Below are positions 35,554 through 47,400 of a stretch of 64,000 nucleotides of DNA, piece after piece. The stretch is from Diospyros lotus. Lineage: Eukaryota > Streptophyta > Magnoliopsida > Ericales > Ebenaceae. Numbering within the stretch: position 1 is the stretch's first letter; the number at the start of each line of letters is the position of its first letter. The notes beneath the pieces were generated by a model. That model had not been told where the DNA came from. It saw nothing but the letters and a program-made list of their open reading frames with translations, and searched no databases. The DNA lies in the NCBI RefSeq assembly GCF_014633365.1, contig NC_068338.1, positions 48,743,716-48,807,715 of the forward strand. The letters are read 5' to 3'. The position numbers and the translations under genes are program-made.

Positions 35554-36101
35554 GCATATATTATTAATTTATATATTTCAATGATATTATGAACGGTATT
35601 TAATATTTTCCAATATTAATATTGATACGATATTAGAAATTATGCTTTAAATCATTTTAAAAAAATGAAATCATCTTTTATTATACATTTCTTTAGCAAA
35701 AGAAAAAAAGAGGAAACAAAAACAAAAACAAAACAAAATGCCATCAACCGTATCGTGTCTCCTTTACCCACCCATAGTCTTGAACTTAAGTTTGGGATGA
35801 AGATAATCAGAGTGTGGGTGGGTAGTCGGGTTGGTAAGTCTAAGAGTCTCATGGCCTCATTGCCCACTTGTCCACGTTTAGTGTAATTTCTCATTAATAG
35901 CATTTTGGTTTAATGGGGGTAAATAGATTAATGACCCAATCACTAAAATCTAACACTATCAAGTTTATTATGGATGGTCTTGGGTGCCGATATAAACCAA
36001 GCAGTGCTTTCCATTATAGCTCAGAAGCTCATCGAGCCTAACTCATGGGTGGGAAGAAGGCCAAGTTTGATTTGAGTTGCACATGACATGAAGATTTTTT
36101 A
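34286..36101. other. Intergenic region, low-complexity repeats
   Basis: It contains a TA/TATG microsatellite at 34437-34470, GA-rich DNA at 35090-35220 and a (TC)n run at about 35521-35553. The 73-83 codon frames at 35652-35903 show no resemblance to a family. No gene supported. Confidence 0.5.
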
Positions 36102-36106
36102 GTATT

Positions 36107-36460
36107 TGATGATGGTTTTTGGGACCGACCACCACGTGCTACCTCTGCGAATAAACCTCGAGAATTGGACCTTGGACTAGGTGATGTTGGACCTCTGTGA
36201 TAGGACCTGCAAGACAACGGAGTGGCGGGGCTAGGGTCCCCCGGGGTGGACTCCGACGCTCAAATTAGTAGAATAAATGCAAGTAGTAATAACTGTGAGA
36301 GTTGTAGAGCTTTTTATACTTGATGAGGACCGGTTCGGATCTTTCGGATTCCGCACAAGATTGTTGACTTGCCACGTGTCAGCCTCTCGGGTAATCCACG
36401 TGGCGAGCAAGACTATTAGCGCGTAGGGGTATTCTGGTAATTTTAGGTAATGCCACATCA
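36107..36460 (-). repeat. 3' LTR of the gag-only element
   Basis: 354 bp, same length as 40146-40499 with scattered substitutions (for example ACCACCACGTGCTACC against ACCACTACGTGCCACC). A plus-strand CCACGTGTCAGCC in both LTRs contains an ABRE-like G-box. Confidence 0.93.
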
Positions 36461-36477
36461 CTTGCCCCCCACTCCTT
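36461..36477 (-). other. Polypurine tract
   Basis: Minus-strand AAGGAGTGGGGGGCAAG directly adjoins the 3' LTR, the expected place and composition for the plus-strand primer. Confidence 0.8.
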
Positions 36478-36739
36478 GAGCTGAGCTGAGAATCACGCTG
36501 GGTCGAAGAGTAACTTAATTTCTGAGGCTATTTAACTGTAAATTTTTCTCGAGATGTGCAGGAGTATTTTTAAATATGAGACAACTAAGCCTCAAACTCT
36601 TGAAGTTAGTTTTTTCCTCTCTTTTTTATTTTTATTTCTTCCATTACTTTTTTTATTTATATTATTTTTATTTTATTTTATTATTTTTTGCTTTTATCTT
36701 TCTTTCTCTCTATATTTTTTTTTTTTAAAATTGCATCTT

Positions 36740-37060
36740 CTTCCTCGGCCATGGCCGAGGCCAAATCTCAACATGGCCGAGCTCGGCCATGGCCAGCCTC
36801 TCTTGGGGTGCTTGCCCCCCTGCTCGCTTTACTTTTTTTTTTTAATACATAAATATATATATATATATATAGGGTCGGCCATGGCCGACCCTTGGGGCTC
36901 TTGTCCCCCTTCCTTACTTTTTTGTTTTTTTTATTTGTTTGCTTTTTTTTTGAGAGATATATATATAATATATATATATATGGGCGCACATTAGGTCGGC
37001 CATGGCCGACCCTTGGGACTTTTGCCCTTTTTTTTTAATATATATAAATATATATGTATT
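36740..37060. repeat. Array with palindromic core TCGGCCATGGCCGA
   Basis: The palindrome core GGCCATGGCC occurs four times (about 36747, 36779, 36877, 36994) inside repeated segments near 115 bp long that also share CCCTTGGG(G/A)CT and TATA stretches. It lies in the 3' non-coding part of the retroelement. Confidence 0.75.
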
Positions 37061-37299
37061 TTATTTTATTTTATTTTTTTTGTTAATAATAACAAAATAA
37101 GCCTTGACTTGACTAACCCGTTTCTTTGGCTTTTCTTTATCGCAGGGGTGGCTCGAGATTTTTCAAGGTAAGTTGCGCCTATTGAGCTCCATTTAGTTTG
37201 TGTCTAGCTGTGGTTTTTTTTTTTTTCTAACCTTCCTTTAATTCGAGAACGAATTAGGGCTCTTGAACCTTGGATTTTAGCTACTTCCGTGAGAGCGTT

Positions 37300-38165
37300 G
37301 ATTTCCTTCCGGCCACTAGTTCGTCTTTGTCTTGGGGACAACCTAGGGCTCTTGACCCTTGGATTGTCGTCACTCTCACGCGAAGGAGGGTGTTGAGTTT
37401 TTTCCTGCCATTAGTCCATCTTTAGCTTGTGGACGGCATAGGATACTTGACCCTTGGATTGTCGCCACTCCCACGCGAATGAGGGTGTTGAGTTTCTTCC
37501 GGCCATTAGTTCATCTTTGGCTTGTGGACGGCCTAGGGCACTTGACCCTTGAATTTTCGTCACTCCCTCACCGAGGAGGGTGTTGAGTTTCTTCCGACCA
37601 TTAGTCCATCTTTGTCTTGGGGACGGCCTAGGGCTATTGACCCTTGGATTGTCGCCACTCCCACGCGAAAGAGGGTGTTGGGCTCTGAATTTTTTTCTTG
37701 GCCATTAGTCCACCTTTGGGGACGGCCTAGGGTTCGTAACCCTTAGATTTTAGCCACCCCTCGCGGAGAAGGGTGTTGGGCTAGAATTTTTCCTTGGCCA
37801 TTAGTCTATCTTCGGCTTGTGGACGACCTATGGCTCGTGACCCTTGGATTTTAGTCACTCCCTCACGGAGGAGGGTGTTGGGCTAGAGTTTTTCCTTGGC
37901 CATTAGTCCATCTTCGGCTTGTGGACGCCCTAGGGCTCGTGACCCTTGAATTTTAGCCACTCCCTCACGGAGGAAGGTGTTAGGTTACAGTTTTTCCTTG
38001 GCCATTAGTCCACATTTGGGGACGGCCTAGGGCTCGTGACCCTTGGATGAGTTTTTCCGTGACCATTAGTCCACATTTGGGGACGGCCTAGGGCTCGTAA
38101 CCCTTTGATGAGTTTTTTCGTGGCCATTAGTCCACCTTTGGGGACGGCCTGGGGCTCGTAACCCT
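37300..38165. repeat. Minisatellite, about 10 units of about 60-100 bp
   Basis: The core GGACGGCCTAGGGCTCGTGA or a close variant recurs about ten times, at first spaced near 95-100 bp and for the last units near 60 bp. Each unit also holds GGCCATTAGTCCA and, in the longer ones, GAGGAGGGTGTTG. Tandem repeats in this position are typical of Tat-lineage Ty3/gypsy elements. Confidence 0.88.
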
Positions 38166-38268
38166 TGGATTTTTCTTTGGCGAAGTGTTAGCCTTCGTGA
38201 GATTGCTATTAGATGGAGAGAATCCGAAGTCTTGCCATTAGTCGTAAAAAAAAAGAGTACAAAGAGGT

Positions 38269-38463
38269 TCAAGGAATTCCCCTCCTCATTGAAAAAACTT
38301 CCTTAAGTTTTGGACATTCCAGGTATGCTTCAAGGACTTGCTTTCCATGTCTTCTAGTCGATATACCCCATGGACTTAAGGATTCTATCACCCGGTACGG
38401 TCCTTCCCAATTCGGAGTTAGTTTATTCGCGTCTCGAGGATGGCTCACGTTGAACCGTCGCAA
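38269..38463 (-). pseudogene. C-terminal remnant of pol (integrase tail)
   Basis: The minus-strand frame contains NKLTPNWEGPYRVIESLS, the conserved N-K-L-x-P-x-W-E-G-P-Y box that ends Ty3/gypsy Pol, followed by a degenerate tail (CPKLKEVF). It starts about 90 bp after the gag stop, so the catalytic parts of pol have been lost between them. Confidence 0.8.
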
Positions 38464-38556
38464 TATAAAATCTCATGGCATGAAACTCCTAGTGTGGACT
38501 CATCAGTTATAGTACATAGTAATGCGGCTCTTCAGATTTACGACAGGTCTCGGAGC

Positions 38557-40002
38557 TCATCCATCCCCAGCGGGTTGTTTTCCTTCTCTCCAGGACGGTG
38601 TCCGACTTCGCTCTCGGAAGCGATCCTGAGTAGGAGACCTTTTCCTATTATCTGACTTGGACTCAACTCTACCCGAACTCACGCCTTCTTGGCCAACGAA
38701 ATCTCGGAGGTAACCCCGGTTGATAACCTCATGAATCTCTTCTTTTAACTGGATGCAGTCCTCTGTAACATAACCATGGTCGCGGTGGAAGCGACAATAC
38801 TTTCTTTTGCTTCGAGTGTTGGGTGGAGACCTCAGCGGTGGAGGACGCCGCAGATAATCCTTATCCTCTAATGCCAGTAAAATTTCTGCTCGACTGGCGT
38901 TGAGGGGAGTATAACTCACCGGGTTGCCATGGGCACCCCCAAAGCCCAGGCGATCAGGAGCTCGGGAGGGGCGATGATCCGTCTTCTGTTCCACCATCGA
39001 CTTTTTCATCTCCTTTTCTCTTTCTTTCTTGTCTGGTTGTTCAGCTCGCTTCACCTTCATCATCTCTTCCGCATTAATGTACTTATTAGCTCGTGTAAGG
39101 GCTTCTGTGAAAGTACGAGGTGGAGTCTTGGCCAAGGACTGAGCGAATGGTCCCGCCCTCAAGCCATTCTGGAGAGCCACCATTGCGATCCACTGATCGA
39201 ACTCGTCAATGCTCAATGCCTTTTCATTAAATCTAGCCACGAAATCCCTTAGGGATTCACCCTGGTTTTGCTTGATGTTCACCAGAGCCATGGAAGACTT
39301 CCGGTGGCGCTTCAAGGGAGCGTAATGGGCTAGGAAGCAGGTCTTTAGCTCTTCCCAGCTGTTGATGGAACGATGGGGAAGACAGGAATACCAGGTCCAG
39401 GCATGACCTCCCAAAATAGCTGAAAATGCGTGGCACCACATCGCGTCGGACCCCAACTGCACCAGCATGGGAGAGGAGAAAAGTTCTACGTGATCATAGG
39501 GGTCCGTGCTTCCGTCATAGAGCTTGATGGATGGGATACGAAACCTTTCTGGTGGGACCTCCGACATGATACCCTTGCTCAAGGGTTGGTTAGAGCCAAG
39601 GTGGGGCAGCTCTTCCTTTCCTTTTTTGAGTTCCTGAACTTGCCTCTCTAGGAAACGCAATTGCCTCTCCTGCAAAGTCCCTCTTTCTCGTGAGGGGGAA
39701 GAAGTAGATCCTGCCACCTCAGAGGGGTGGATTTCCTGGCCCGACTGGTGGGATTGACGAGGCTCCCGAGTAGGAGGAGGCGACTGGTGCTCCGCCCTCC
39801 GAGAGGGCACATGCGGACGATGTTGTTCATTCTGGTGTAAATAACCAGTCAACAACTCTGTTAACTATTGGACCTGATTCTCCAGCCTGGTGAGTCGATC
39901 CTCCGGCATTGGATTGGCCGGAGGTGGTGGATTCTCCTCTTGCGGTGGGGCCTCTAGATTAGCCCCAGCCTGGCTTCGAGTCACATCCCTTCGGGGAGCC
40001 AT
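38557..40002 (-). pseudogene. Ty3/gypsy gag with one premature stop
   Basis: Gag starts at the ATG at 40002 (MAPRRDVTRSQ...). Codon 46 is TAG (39867-39865), after which the same frame runs open to 38557. The main part holds the retrotransposon Gag domain (FRIPSIKLYDGSTDPYDHVE, WEELKTCFLAHYAPLKRHR, ESLRDFVARFNEKAL) and a zinc-knuckle-like stretch YCRFHRDHGYVTEDC. The C-terminus is basic and Arg/Ser-rich. Only the one stop mars an otherwise complete frame of about 480 codons, and initiation downstream of the stop could still yield most of Gag. Family role: forms the particle that packages element RNA. Confidence 0.88.
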
Positions 40003-40124
40003 GTAGGTAGTTATGGCCAAGAGCGAAAGTCGTGTGATACCTGTGGAAAGACTGAGGTCCGATGTAATGAGTTGAAGTCCGAAGAGCGAGGTAGGGAAAG
40101 AAGAGGCTGGCGAGTCTGGACGTC

Positions 40125-40143
40125 GGTCCCACGGTGGGCGCCA
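40125..40143 (-). other. Primer-binding site
   Basis: Minus-strand TGGCGCCCACCGTGGGACC, two bases inside the 5' LTR. The TGGCGCC start is common to plant Tat/Athila-type Ty3/gypsy elements. Confidence 0.8.
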
Positions 40144-40145
40144 AA

Positions 40146-40499
40146 TGATAATGGTTTTTGGGACCGACCACTACGTGCCACCTTTGCGAATGGACCTCGA
40201 GAATCGGACCTTGGACTCGGCGATGTCGGACCTCGGTGATAGGACCTGCAAGACAACGGAGTGGCGAGCCTAGGGTCCCTCGGGGTGGACTCCGATGCTC
40301 AAATTAGTAGAATAAATGTAAGTAGTAATAATTGTGAGAGCTGTAGAGCTTTTTATACCCAATGAGGATCGGCCCGGATCTTTCGGATTCCGCACAAGAT
40401 TGTTGACTTGCCACGTGTCAGCCTCTCGGGTAATCTACGTGGCGAACAAGACTATTAGTGCGTAGAGATATTCTAATAATTTTAGGTAATGCCACATCA
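40146..40499 (-). repeat. 5' LTR of the gag-only element
   Basis: 354 bp, partner of 36107-36460, bordered outside by GTATT. Confidence 0.93.
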
Positions 40500-42676
40500 G
40501 TATTCAACTATCTCTTTTTATAAAAAAACGAGAGAGGGAGAGAGAGAGAGTAATAATGAACTCTCATTTTAAGAATATTTTAAGCACTACAACCCATATT
40601 TTGCACATGCCAGCAAAACGAATTATTTGAGTTCATTAATAGTCTCTAGAATATTAGGGCAACAATCTAATACAATTTCTGCTTCTGTCATTATTTTTCT
40701 CTTTCATAACATGAATTATAAAGGTCTCCATAGGTCATTACACAACTAATTGCATTCCAATGTTCAAAGTTAGGTCTTCTGTTAAAATTGTGAAGCAGAA
40801 CAACCCAGGAACATACTTCATATTATCAACTTCCTTTTTTTTTTTTTTTTTTAACAGAGTTTATTTGAATCATTAAAATGAATTTATATAGCTTCCAATG
40901 AATGGCTAATAACTAAGTAGAGTTGTGAGTTGGGTTCCACTTGCAGTGGTCCCAAATTCAACAAGGCTCTCTATTCATGGATTTTGCATCTTTGGATGCT
41001 AATCTAACATATGGGGTGGTCCAACTTGAAGCCCAATTTATGGAGGCCCATGTTTCGACCCTAAGAGAAACTTTAGTACAACAGTTCGAAGAGTAACCAA
41101 TGCTGCTAATTTTAGTCCCAGCGATCAGGTCTAAATGAATCTTTTGGACTACCTAAGCCAAAACTAGTTACAAGAGAGGCTTACACCCACTTTCATTGGG
41201 ATCTAACTTATGCTTAACCAAATAAAAATTAATGTATATATAATATTCACTTGCCAAAAAAATAGTATTCAACAACATAGAAAAGGCATCAACACTGTAG
41301 TGAAAAAGAAAGGGCATAAACCCCAAATCCATCTCTCTCAAAATTTGTTTTTCCCATTTACCTATTGAAAATTGTTGTCAAGTCAGTTTTTGATTGAGAA
41401 TTTGGTATAAAAATCAAATGGACATATTTGCCATTCTTAACTTAGACTGCACAAAGGAGGAAAAAATTGTTCTTCTAGCAGGTTAAACTGAAGTCATGCC
41501 AGCCATTGATAGTGTTAGAACCCTCTCTCTTTGCCTCCCTTCCTCCCTGTATATATATATATATAGGTGGTGATATGTTAATTTTGTAGAAATAATTAAA
41601 AAGACAACAAAAAGTCAACTGAAAATTTGAGTTATGGTTTCAGAAATAATTATTTTCTATTTCTTAAACCAGCTGGTAATTAAGAACATCTTTATTCTTT
41701 GATGAATTGGTTCAGAAGATTGTTATTGTTTCCAAAAATATAGGAAATAATAGATAATAAAAATATTCTCACTGCCACTGGTGGTAGACATCATTATCAT
41801 ACAAGATAAAATGATGCATTCAGAACAACTTTTTAAGGAACGCAGCAGAGAGAAACCATTACCAGAAGATGGCCATATATATATTCCCCTCCCTCCTCAA
41901 TACTCAGATTCTGTGATTTGCTTCCAATGGATGGTAATGAGCTGTGATGTACTAGCGTCCCAATTTTCAAACACTACAAACATGGCCTGGGGTAAGGGTA
42001 ACTGATAAATGCCATATTTGCTGTTTAAGACACTGTTTGTCTTTCTCGTCCAAGAATTCAACTTGGTGTCTAAACCACATATATATCTTTACCAATAAAA
42101 GACCAAAGAGCTAAACTACTACTGACAAGTGGGTTGTAGTTTTATTCGAAAGTGGTTACTCCCCACTCCCCGGCCCATCTTCAACTTCAAGAAAGTTAGT
42201 TTTCTTCAAGATAAGATAAAACTGTGTGGCTGGTTGACGTAAACCGGGTTCACCCATGCCATCTGATCTGGGTAGTCCCGTGCCGTGCGACATCTTTTTT
42301 TTTTTTCCATGTAAATTGGACGAAAATGAAGCACAAACAATGTGGCCGGCTGGCTGGGACTAAAGAAGGGGGACCGGGAGATAGGCGAATTAGGAGACAA
42401 ACCTGCGAGGATATTGTAAGTTTGTGAGGAGGAGGAAGCCATCGCCATCATCATCACCACCTTTGAATCGTTTCCATTGCCGCCATTGGTGCACTTGCTT
42501 GTTTTCCCCTACTGTACTTGTGCACTTACAGTTGACCTCTTGCTTCCCTTCTCCATTTTCTCCCCTCCTTCACAACTTGCGCGACCATCCAGACTTTTTC
42601 TCCTCAATCCCCTTCTCCCCTCCCTCGTCCTTCTCCCAACGTTTTAATTTTCGTGTTGACAATTTACCAAACATTT

Positions 42677-42704
42677 GGGGGGGGGGGGGGGGGGGGGGGG
42701 GGGG
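42677..42704 (+). repeat. G28 homopolymer
   Basis: Twenty-eight consecutive G. Lengths of such runs are unreliable in most sequencing data. Confidence 0.9.
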
Positions 42705-43389
42705 AGGGCGTCCTGCGTTCATAATCATTCTTTTCCCGACAAGAACACAAGAAATTCACAGTTTCTACTGCTTCGCCACCGCTTAATGTTGTTTGCTAAT
42801 GGATGAATGTTGAGCTCTACGTGGATTGCATCATCATTATCATCATCATCATGGATGCCTGGGAATATGAATCAAACTGGGTGTTGATACGTCTCTTTCT
42901 TCTTTGGCACAATGGAGAAGGCATCGAAACGAGCTAGATGCGTAGGTTTATCGCCGCCCCCCCCCCAAGCTAGCTAGTACGTAGAGGGTGGACCTGCAAG
43001 AGGTCCAGTTGCTGTTGCTGATGCCACTGCCCTCCTTCGCAAGCAACGCCTTTCCATGGACGCACGTCTGTCTTCGCTTCTGTCTTTTGAAACTCGCAAT
43101 CTGTCTATCTTTTCCTGCGTGTATGTTAAAACTCACCACAAACGCTGGCCATTACTTCTATAGCAGCGGACCATTCAACGTGGATCAGCTCAACTGTCAG
43201 CCCCCTCCTCCTTACTTTGAGGTGTTGATTCCAACCCACATATATGACATCTAATCACATCACTGGAACTGTCCTATTTTTGTCTGAATTCACTGCCTAT
43301 TTTTTGTCTCTATTCATTGTCATCCCCTCGTTATCTATTTCTAGCCTTAAGCTCTTACCTTGCATGGACGGTAGTACCATATATATTAT

Positions 43390-43585
43390 ATATATAGACA
43401 ACTTCTTACCATATTAATTTTGGTAATTTTGATTTAGATAATGTATATTTGTTAGGCATTGTTTTTTAATTTAAAAATGATTTTATTAGTTAAATACATA
43501 TTACAAAATGCATGACATCTAATATTTATCATAAGAGATACCCATAGTGACATATACTTTGAAAAAGATACTTGTTGCTGTTGTT
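43390..43585 (+). repeat. Direct repeat, copy 1
   Basis: About 200 bp that recurs in the same direction at 44018-44215, sharing TTTGTTAGGCATTGTTTTTT and TGACATATACTTTGAAAAA and ending in a GTTGCTGTTG run. The 430 bp between the copies is GC-richer and CT-biased. Confidence 0.8.
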
Positions 43586-44017
43586 GTTTGCCCTCGCCCA
43601 ATTTGTAGATTCATCACCTCTGCCCTTGGCCACCTCCTCTCTCCTCTGTTATGGCCGCCTTTAGCAAACTTTGCCTCGCCTCGCCTCATTGCCGCCTTCT
43701 TCGATCGCCGATACATCCTCTCGTTGCCCTACTATAGCCCCTCGCACAATCGTCGCTACATCTTATCATCGCCTCGCTGCAACACCTCGCTCACACAATC
43801 GCTATTGCATTTCGTTGTCATCTCGTCGTTGTCACCTCTAAATGAAGCCCAGAGACACTGCATCCCAATCGAGCTTCATGGGACTCGATCGGGTTTCATG
43901 AAGCCCAGACTTCTTCCATCACCAATGCCTTAATAATTGATGATAAATTTCAATTTATAAAATCTAATTCAATCATTAGGCTTGTAATCCCGTCTATACA
44001 TAATATAGTATGATCCT

Positions 44018-44215
44018 ATATTATATATAAACAACTTCTTACCATAATTTTGGTAATTTTGATTTGGATACTGTATATTTGTTAGGCATTGTTTTTTAAT
44101 TAAAAAATGATTTTATTAGTTAATACATATTACATAACACATGACATATAATATTTATTATAAGAGATACGTATGACGACATATACTTTGAAAAAAAATT
44201 CTGTTGCTGTTGCTG
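44018..44215 (+). repeat. Direct repeat, copy 2
   Basis: Partner of 43390-43585 with several substitutions and small gaps. The ends lack clear TG/CA borders, so a segmental duplication is as likely as a small LTR element. Confidence 0.8.
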
Positions 44216-44438
44216 TTACTGTTACTGTTGCTGACGTTAATTTGATGATATTTTACATAAAAAAATAATTGTAAAATAAAATAAAATAAAATCTTATTTC
44301 CCTGTCAAGAGAATCTAGGGGATGAAGATAAAAATGCCAAGTTGGAGCTGCTCACAGATTCTTTTCCTTTCTTTTACATACATAGTTCAAAGCAATCAGT
44401 ATCAGTGTCCCACCATCCATCCATCCATCCAACTGAGC

Positions 44439-44471
<33 letters not shown>

Positions 44472-47400
44472 ACATCATGGCCTAAGCCCCAACTGTGGTC
44501 CCTTCCCTACTACTGAAATTATTTTCCGACTTATCTCATCACATATTATGTCAATACTATTTATATAATTATTATTATAAGTTTTGTGATTTTAATATGT
44601 GTTTTTTAAACTTGATTGAAACCAATGAGATTATATTCAATCAACTTCGGTTCACGGTACAAAAAAGAGTTGTCGTTTATTGGAGAGCGATTTTACCGAC
44701 AGTTTAAAGTTTTTGATTTGATCGTTGGATTAGATGTGAGTTAAACCATTGAGCCTATTAGCCCAATTTTAATATTAAAAATATATATGAGGCCCATGTT
44801 CCTCCCAAGATTGTCCTTCTTTTTCAGTTGTATTTATTTAGTGAAGTCTGGGTGCTTTTTTTTCCCCTTTTTCTTTGGGAAATTTTATAAACTTTGAAAA
44901 CTTGAATATATAATTAATTAAAATAGTGGAGATAGATGATGCTTTTATAGCTTAGAAGATGTTTCTAAGTATGGTGTGTGTTTCAAATTCAATTACACTT
45001 AATTTAAATTAACCCGATTTATTTGACTAATATTAGGAAGACGTGAATGAATTGAAGTGTTAATTGTGAGAGGAGGGATGCAGTGAAGAATTTGAGAGCA
45101 ATGGATGGATGTGATAAGTGGAGTGGATGTTAACATGAAAGAGAGAGAGAGAGAGAGAAAGAAAAGGTGAGGATTGGCGCTAGGCTAGCAATTGAAGTAC
45201 GAATTGACGATGGGCCCTCCCCTCCAATTGAAAGGCAAGTAAGTTGCGATGGTGGTGGATGGATGCTATTGGCTAAGACTAAGCTAAGCCCGCCTCCTTG
45301 TCAAGTGCAGATTCACTACCCAAATTCTCTTCTTCTATATTTATCTTCCAAAACCAAAAGCACCATCCCCTGCTCCCAATTCCTTATCATCATGCTTCCG
45401 TGTGCGCGCGCGCCCGCGTGCGCTCTCAGTCTCAGTCTCAGTCTCAGTCTCAGGGAGGGCTGGCTTATACAGTTTTGTCGTTTTATTTTCTCTCCTCCTC
45501 CTCCTCCTCCTCCTCCTCGTGTTCAATAAAGTGGCAGAACTACTATAATAATATAATAATAATAGGTTAGTGATAATAAGAGTTTAAATTTCTTTAAAAT
45601 TAAGTCCGTATGTAAATTTTTATGTATTTACTTAGTAACGTATGATTTGCCAATTAAAATTTATTCAATACAAACTTAGAAAATAATAAATTGGTAATTT
45701 GATTAATATTATAAAACAAAAAGGAAAGAATGCAAAATAACACCACAAGTGCAAGTTGGGAGACAGAAGTAGCTATCTAACCCAAAATTGGTTAATGGTA
45801 GAGACTAGGGATGATTATGATGTTGGGGGAGGGGGACGCTTTTTTAATATATATTCTATTAATATTCATATATTAAGAGGACAAATTCATGAACATTTAT
45901 AATGAATACAAAACCATTATTGTGACATTATCCTTAAAATAATTTTTGATATATGAAATTAGATTTACCCATTGAAATTAATCATCTAATAAACTAGTTG
46001 ATGAATTGATAAATATTCCTGTTCTCTTAGCAAATAAAATGATAAATATGTCTCTTCAATCTTCATGGGTTTATTTGATTTTGATTTTAACATGTATGAT
46101 TTAATCTTTGTTTTGATTATTTCTTTTTAAAAAATGAAAAGGTTAGTCGTCATTTTAATTATAAAATTTTAGAGAAATATATCTCATGCTTATTACAAAT
46201 GTGTATATATCTATATATATATATATATGTAAAACAAAAAAAAAGATACATTTGATTCGCGAACAAAATAAAGAATTAGTTATTTATTTTTAAAAAAATT
46301 AATTAAAAACTTTAGATATTTGTTTGGCAAGATAACACTTCAGATAAATTATCTTGAATTTTTCAGATAAATATATCTCTTTTCCCTTTAGATAAGTTAT
46401 CTTAATATAATTTTATCTTACTTATTTTAATAAATATTAATTTAATGTAAAGATAGACACATGATAATGTAAAAATAACTAAAATACATTTATTACAAAT
46501 TTTTAAATATGTATACTTGAGGGGTAAAATGGCCATTTCTCTCATTATTCTATCCCCTAAAATATGCATCCTTACCCTCCCGGATTATGTTATCTTATAT
46601 TTTGGTAATTTCCAAATCTATTTTATTTATTATTTTATTCATCTGGAGTGTCCCAATTTTGCTAATTAATTCTTAGGGGAATAGGTAACATTTCCCTTGA
46701 TGCATCATTCAGATAAATCTAGATGTAAATACAGTCTATACAGACACAAATCTAAATATTTAATATAATTCATGCGAGATTTAAACCTTTTAATAAGTCA
46801 CTATATTAATTTAAATTCTAATATTTTATATAAAATTTTAAATATTTTATCATTACACCACGTGTGTGAGATATATCTCATTTATTATTTCACTTATATA
46901 AACAAAATGCAATGCAAACCAAAAGAGAACCTAAAAGGTTCATAGATTCTGAAGAGATACGATGCTTGCCATTTAATTTTAGTATTAAATATGAGGTTTT
47001 GGAGGGATGTTGAAAAGTGAAGTGAATGGCCCAATTGCCATGTCAGCCAGCATTATGTATTTTATTATTATTATTATTATTATTTTCTTTTTCTTATTTA
47101 TTATCCCATTGAAAGACTTCGTTTTTCTTTCTGTCCCATGATGATGGTGTTTGTGGCGGCAAGTCTATATACAAATTTTTCCTTTATTATTATTATGGCT
47201 CCGTCCAAAGTAAAATTATTATTTTTCTTATTTTTTTATTGTAAAATAGTTTTAAAAATTAATTATATATGTAATTTTGATATATCTTGAAACTACGAGC
47301 AAGATAAGATTGTATCAAAATAAAGATAGAATGCTTTTCGAATTAAAATATAAAATGATCAAGATAAAATTACGAAGTATTTTAATATTTTTATCATACG

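Larger units (their letters stand above)
36107..40499 (-). mobile_element. Non-autonomous gag-only LTR retrotransposon (TR-GAG/Tat-like)
   Basis: 4393 bp. LTRs of 354 bp each (36107-36460 and 40146-40499) start TGAT and end CATCA. The direct repeat GTATT flanks the element perfectly (36102-36106 and 40500-40504). The primer-binding site lies beside the right LTR and a purine tract beside the left, so it reads on the minus strand. It encodes Gag (with one early stop) and a short piece of the 3' end of pol, with nothing between; protease, RT, RNase H and integrase catalytic core are missing. Two tandem arrays fill the 3' part, as in Tat/Grande-type Ty3/gypsy elements. It would depend on a partner for transposition. 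The LTRs differ at scattered sites only, so insertion is fairly recent. Confidence 0.92.

Noticed and set aside
36554..36994. 146-codon frame rich in Phe and Leu
   Set aside because: Translation of poly-T and TA repeats within the retroelement's non-coding part.
37300..38165. CRISPR-like spacing of repeats
   Set aside because: The repeated unit includes the spacer itself and lies inside an LTR retroelement of a plant; it is a minisatellite.
42424..42786. 120-codon frame with a poly-Gly stretch
   Set aside because: Poly-Gly comes from the G28 run; the rest is Ser/Pro/Phe from CT-rich DNA.
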